Below, one piece after another: positions 9,101-10,847 of a stretch of 10,847 bases of DNA. Origin of the DNA: Ettlia oleoabundans (Eukaryota > Chlorophyta > Chlorophyceae > Chlamydomonadales); contig JAAMXP010000497.1 in NCBI GenBank assembly GCA_019693395.1, positions 11,056 through 21,902 on the forward strand, read 5' to 3'. Numbering within the stretch: position 1 is the stretch's first letter; each line of letters begins with the position of its first letter. Position numbers and translations under genes: made by a program. A model generated the notes under the pieces. The model was not told where the DNA came from. It worked only from the letters and a program-made list of their open reading frames with translations, and did no database searches.

Positions 9101-10619
9101 GAAGACGGGCCTCAGCAGGCGCAAGGTGGAGCAGAGGGGGGTGATGCAGCAGCTCAAGGCGGCGGCAGTGGTGATGGCATGGGTGACCAGGGTGGCAAGC
9201 TTAACTCCCAGTCCCTGCTGTACTGCGAGCGGTTTGTGGAGTTCCTAACCGACCTGCTCACACAGGTGGGTTGGGGGTGGGTGAACTGTGAGGTAGCTGA
9301 GGGGCCGGGTGGGTGCAACAAGCCGTACTCTGGTTCAATGCATGCCTGGCCTGCGTGTTGCCAGCTTGCCCACCTGCTCCTTCATGTTAGGCAATCACCC
9401 TGCCCTCCTTGTCTCACTCCCCCTCCCCTTAATGCAGCTGCCCACCCGCCGTTTTGTTCACGCCGTGCTTGAGGATCGCGCCATCCTGGTCAAGTGCTAC
9501 ATGTCCCGCCTCTACCGACACCCACAGGGGCGACTCTTTGTGCAGGTGGGGCCGGCGGCAGGCAGGAGGCAGGGAGGGCGGATGGGCATGTGGGATGGCT
9601 AACATGCGTACATTTAGCTTGCCAGTGGTGTCTGGCTGTTAGGTTGTGATCGTGGTGGTGGTGGTAATTGGCGGGTCATTAAGCAAAGCGCTGCACCTCC
9701 CAGTTGGATGGCTGGCTGCACCAATCCTGTACCTGCCCGGCCCGTGCCTGGCTTTTTTGCTTGATTGGAACTTTCCCTCTGCTACCACCGCCGCTATCCC
9801 TCACCACCAGTCCCTCATTTTACCAGTCTCAAAAGTATTGCACCGTGCACGCCTCCGCAGCTGGTTGACCTGCTTCGCTTCTACCTCTCCTTCCCCATCC
9901 ACGACCACACCGGCGACCCGTTGAGTGAGGAGGATGTGACAGCGGCGCACTACGAGCGGCTGCAGCAGCTGCAGCGACTCTTCTTCAAGCACGTGCCCAA
10001 GTTGAGGGAGCTGGCACTGGCCAACTGCGGCACAGGTGGGCAGCTGGCTGGCTGGACCATCTCGGGCTGTCCGGGACGGTAGTGACAGCTTTGCACTTGC
10101 CGCCATGTTTGCACTCTGCATGCAGCCTCAGCTGCGGGGATGGCGCCGACGCTGCTGTACCTCCCCGCCATCGGCCCACTTCCAGCCATCCCCCCATGTT
10201 GCCACAGCTCGGCTCCTGCTTGCCCTGGCCTGCCTGCTTCCCAATCGCACTCCATCACCTCCTAACCCTTGCTTTGCCCCCGCGGGCCCCCCCTCCCCCC
10301 GCCTTCCCCCGCGCCCCCCCCCCCGCCCCCTGTTGCAGTTGCCAAGCGTGAGGTGTTGCGCAAGGAGCTGTCGGCCCTCAGCAACGAGGAGCTGCGATTC
10401 CTAGTCACACGACAGCTCAGGTGGGGTGTGTGTGCGGGGGTGGGGGGCGCGCACGGGCTGCGGTATGCGGGTGTGGCGCAATGCCTTTGCATTGTGTAGC
10501 AGAGTCGTGGCACTGCCTGCAAGATGTGCAGGTTGGTGTCCGAGGACGACCCGTGGGCGCAGGACGCCGCCTTCCTGGCTGAGGTGATGATGGCCACATA
10601 CGAGCACAGGCGGTCACAG
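6157..10619 (+). CDS. AQR: Intron-binding spliceosomal helicase aquarius, with N-terminal SAP domain; 3' end outside window
   Basis: Aquarius (IBP160) is a nuclear SF1-family RNA helicase that binds introns upstream of the branch point in the spliceosome. Exons: 6157-6291, 6422-7257, 7583-7754, 8022-8141, 8382-8492, 8687-8789, 9033-9265, 9438-9545, 9861-10035, 10339-10420, 10532-10619. All phases agree and give residues 1-721. Residues 10-41 form a SAP domain (LTVAKLKDELKKRG, SGKKTDLAARL). Residues 46-169 are Ala/Gly/Gln/Glu-rich; about 170-251 are Lys/Gln/Gly-rich and basic. Homology to plant aquarius starts near 263 (SADKLTKLADENWS) and continues through LEISQYLENYLWPHYE (328-343), VAYLVFAINAFQ (410-421), LLYCERFVEFLTDLL (554-568), LPTRRF (571-576), LVDLLRFY (607-614), HDHTGDPLSEEDV, PKLRELALAN and LVSEDDPW. 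An acidic/Gln/Gly insert occupies about 508-549. The start ATG at 6157 has G at -3 and an in-frame TAG upstream at 6127. The visible part is the helical N-terminal region; ATPase motifs lie to the right of the window. Confidence 0.93.
8142..8180 (+). repeat. G-run cluster at the 5' end of an AQR intron
   Basis: Directly after the donor of the exon ending at 8141, the intron has repeated runs of three to six G (GTGGGTGGGGGGCAGG and onward). Similar runs follow the donors at 8493, 9266 and 10421. Such runs can form G-quadruplexes in RNA or act as intronic splicing enhancers. Confidence 0.7.
9652..9665 (+). repeat. Short (GTG)n run in an AQR intron
   Basis: Four GTG units plus GT lie inside the intron at 9546-9860. 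This is minor microsatellite-like sequence, with no coding role seen. Confidence 0.7.
10277..10330 (+). repeat. C-run tract directly before an AQR 3' splice site
   Basis: Six C-runs of 5, 7, 6, 5, 11 and 5 bases lie within 54 bp. The tract is followed immediately by TGTTGCAG and the exon starting at 10339, so it takes the place of the polypyrimidine tract. The opposite (template) strand is a G-rich sequence suited to G-quadruplex formation. Confidence 0.85.
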
Positions 10620-10847
10620 GTGTGCCAGCTACACAGGTGGTCCTGACAGCACTGCGTGGCATAATGCAAGAGTGCAGCAGCGCAGCACCACTGCGGGCAT
10701 TCAAGTATGGTGTGAAGGGAAAGTGCAGGGCTGTTAGAGTTGGCTTGCATCCCTGCTGGATTGGCTCTTCAGCTGGGCGCTGCACCCTGCTCACGCTGCG
10801 CTGCAATCTCGTCGATCCTATGCTCACGCTCTTATACCCACCCACCC
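10620..10847 (+). other. AQR intron running off the right edge
   Basis: The exon ending at 10619 is followed by a donor GTGTGC. The next conserved aquarius segment should resemble plant LPLYPNEQIMWDE. No segment here gives it in phase 0 behind an acceptor, so I read the remaining bases as intron. A final exon could begin very close to the edge. Confidence 0.5.

Noticed and set aside
10829..10846. LLYPPT reading at the right edge, resembling the aquarius LYP motif
   Set aside because: The acceptors I checked upstream do not place it in phase with the exon ending at 10619, and the match is too short to support an exon.

Overview
The window looks like nuclear DNA of a chlorophyte green alga. 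Three spliced protein genes can be reconstructed. They have many short GT-AG introns (often GTGAGT or GTGGGT donors and TGCAG acceptors), GC-rich coding sequence and Gln/Ala/Gly low-complexity inserts. Their proteins match the plant/algal forms of their families. The genus cannot be told from the sequence, and there is no sign of bacterial, viral or organellar DNA. All exon joins were inferred by reading the sequence for splice signals, phase and family motifs; no transcript or database was consulted.

Layout. (1) Positions 189-3049, minus strand: the 5' two-thirds of a half-size ABCG (WBC-type) ABC transporter, ten exons, leaving the window at the left edge. It has a complete nucleotide-binding domain followed by the first membrane segments. 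(2) Positions 3050-4181: intergenic, without a gene I can support. It carries a tandem duplication of about 60 bp at 3960-4078. (3) Positions 4182-5549, minus strand: a five-exon gene for the GlcNAc-PI de-N-acetylase PIG-L, the second step of GPI-anchor synthesis. (4) Positions 5550-6156: a head-to-head intergenic segment that probably holds both 5' UTRs and a shared promoter region. (5) Positions 6157-10619, plus strand: eleven exons coding the N-terminal 721 residues of the spliceosomal intron-binding helicase aquarius (AQR). The gene continues past the right edge, so the helicase domain is not visible.

The most unusual observation is that the AQR reading frame starts with a SAP nucleic-acid-binding domain and a roughly 215-residue charged, disordered linker. 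These are joined without a break to the conserved aquarius N-terminus. Other points are two probable GC-AG introns with the same GCAAGC donor, an apparently anchor-less PIG-L, strong C-runs and G-runs inside the AQR introns, and a phase-neutral 27-bp candidate cassette exon in AQR. The three genes have unrelated cellular jobs (membrane export, GPI-anchor synthesis, splicing). Apart from the divergent PIGL/AQR arrangement, nothing suggests that they act together.
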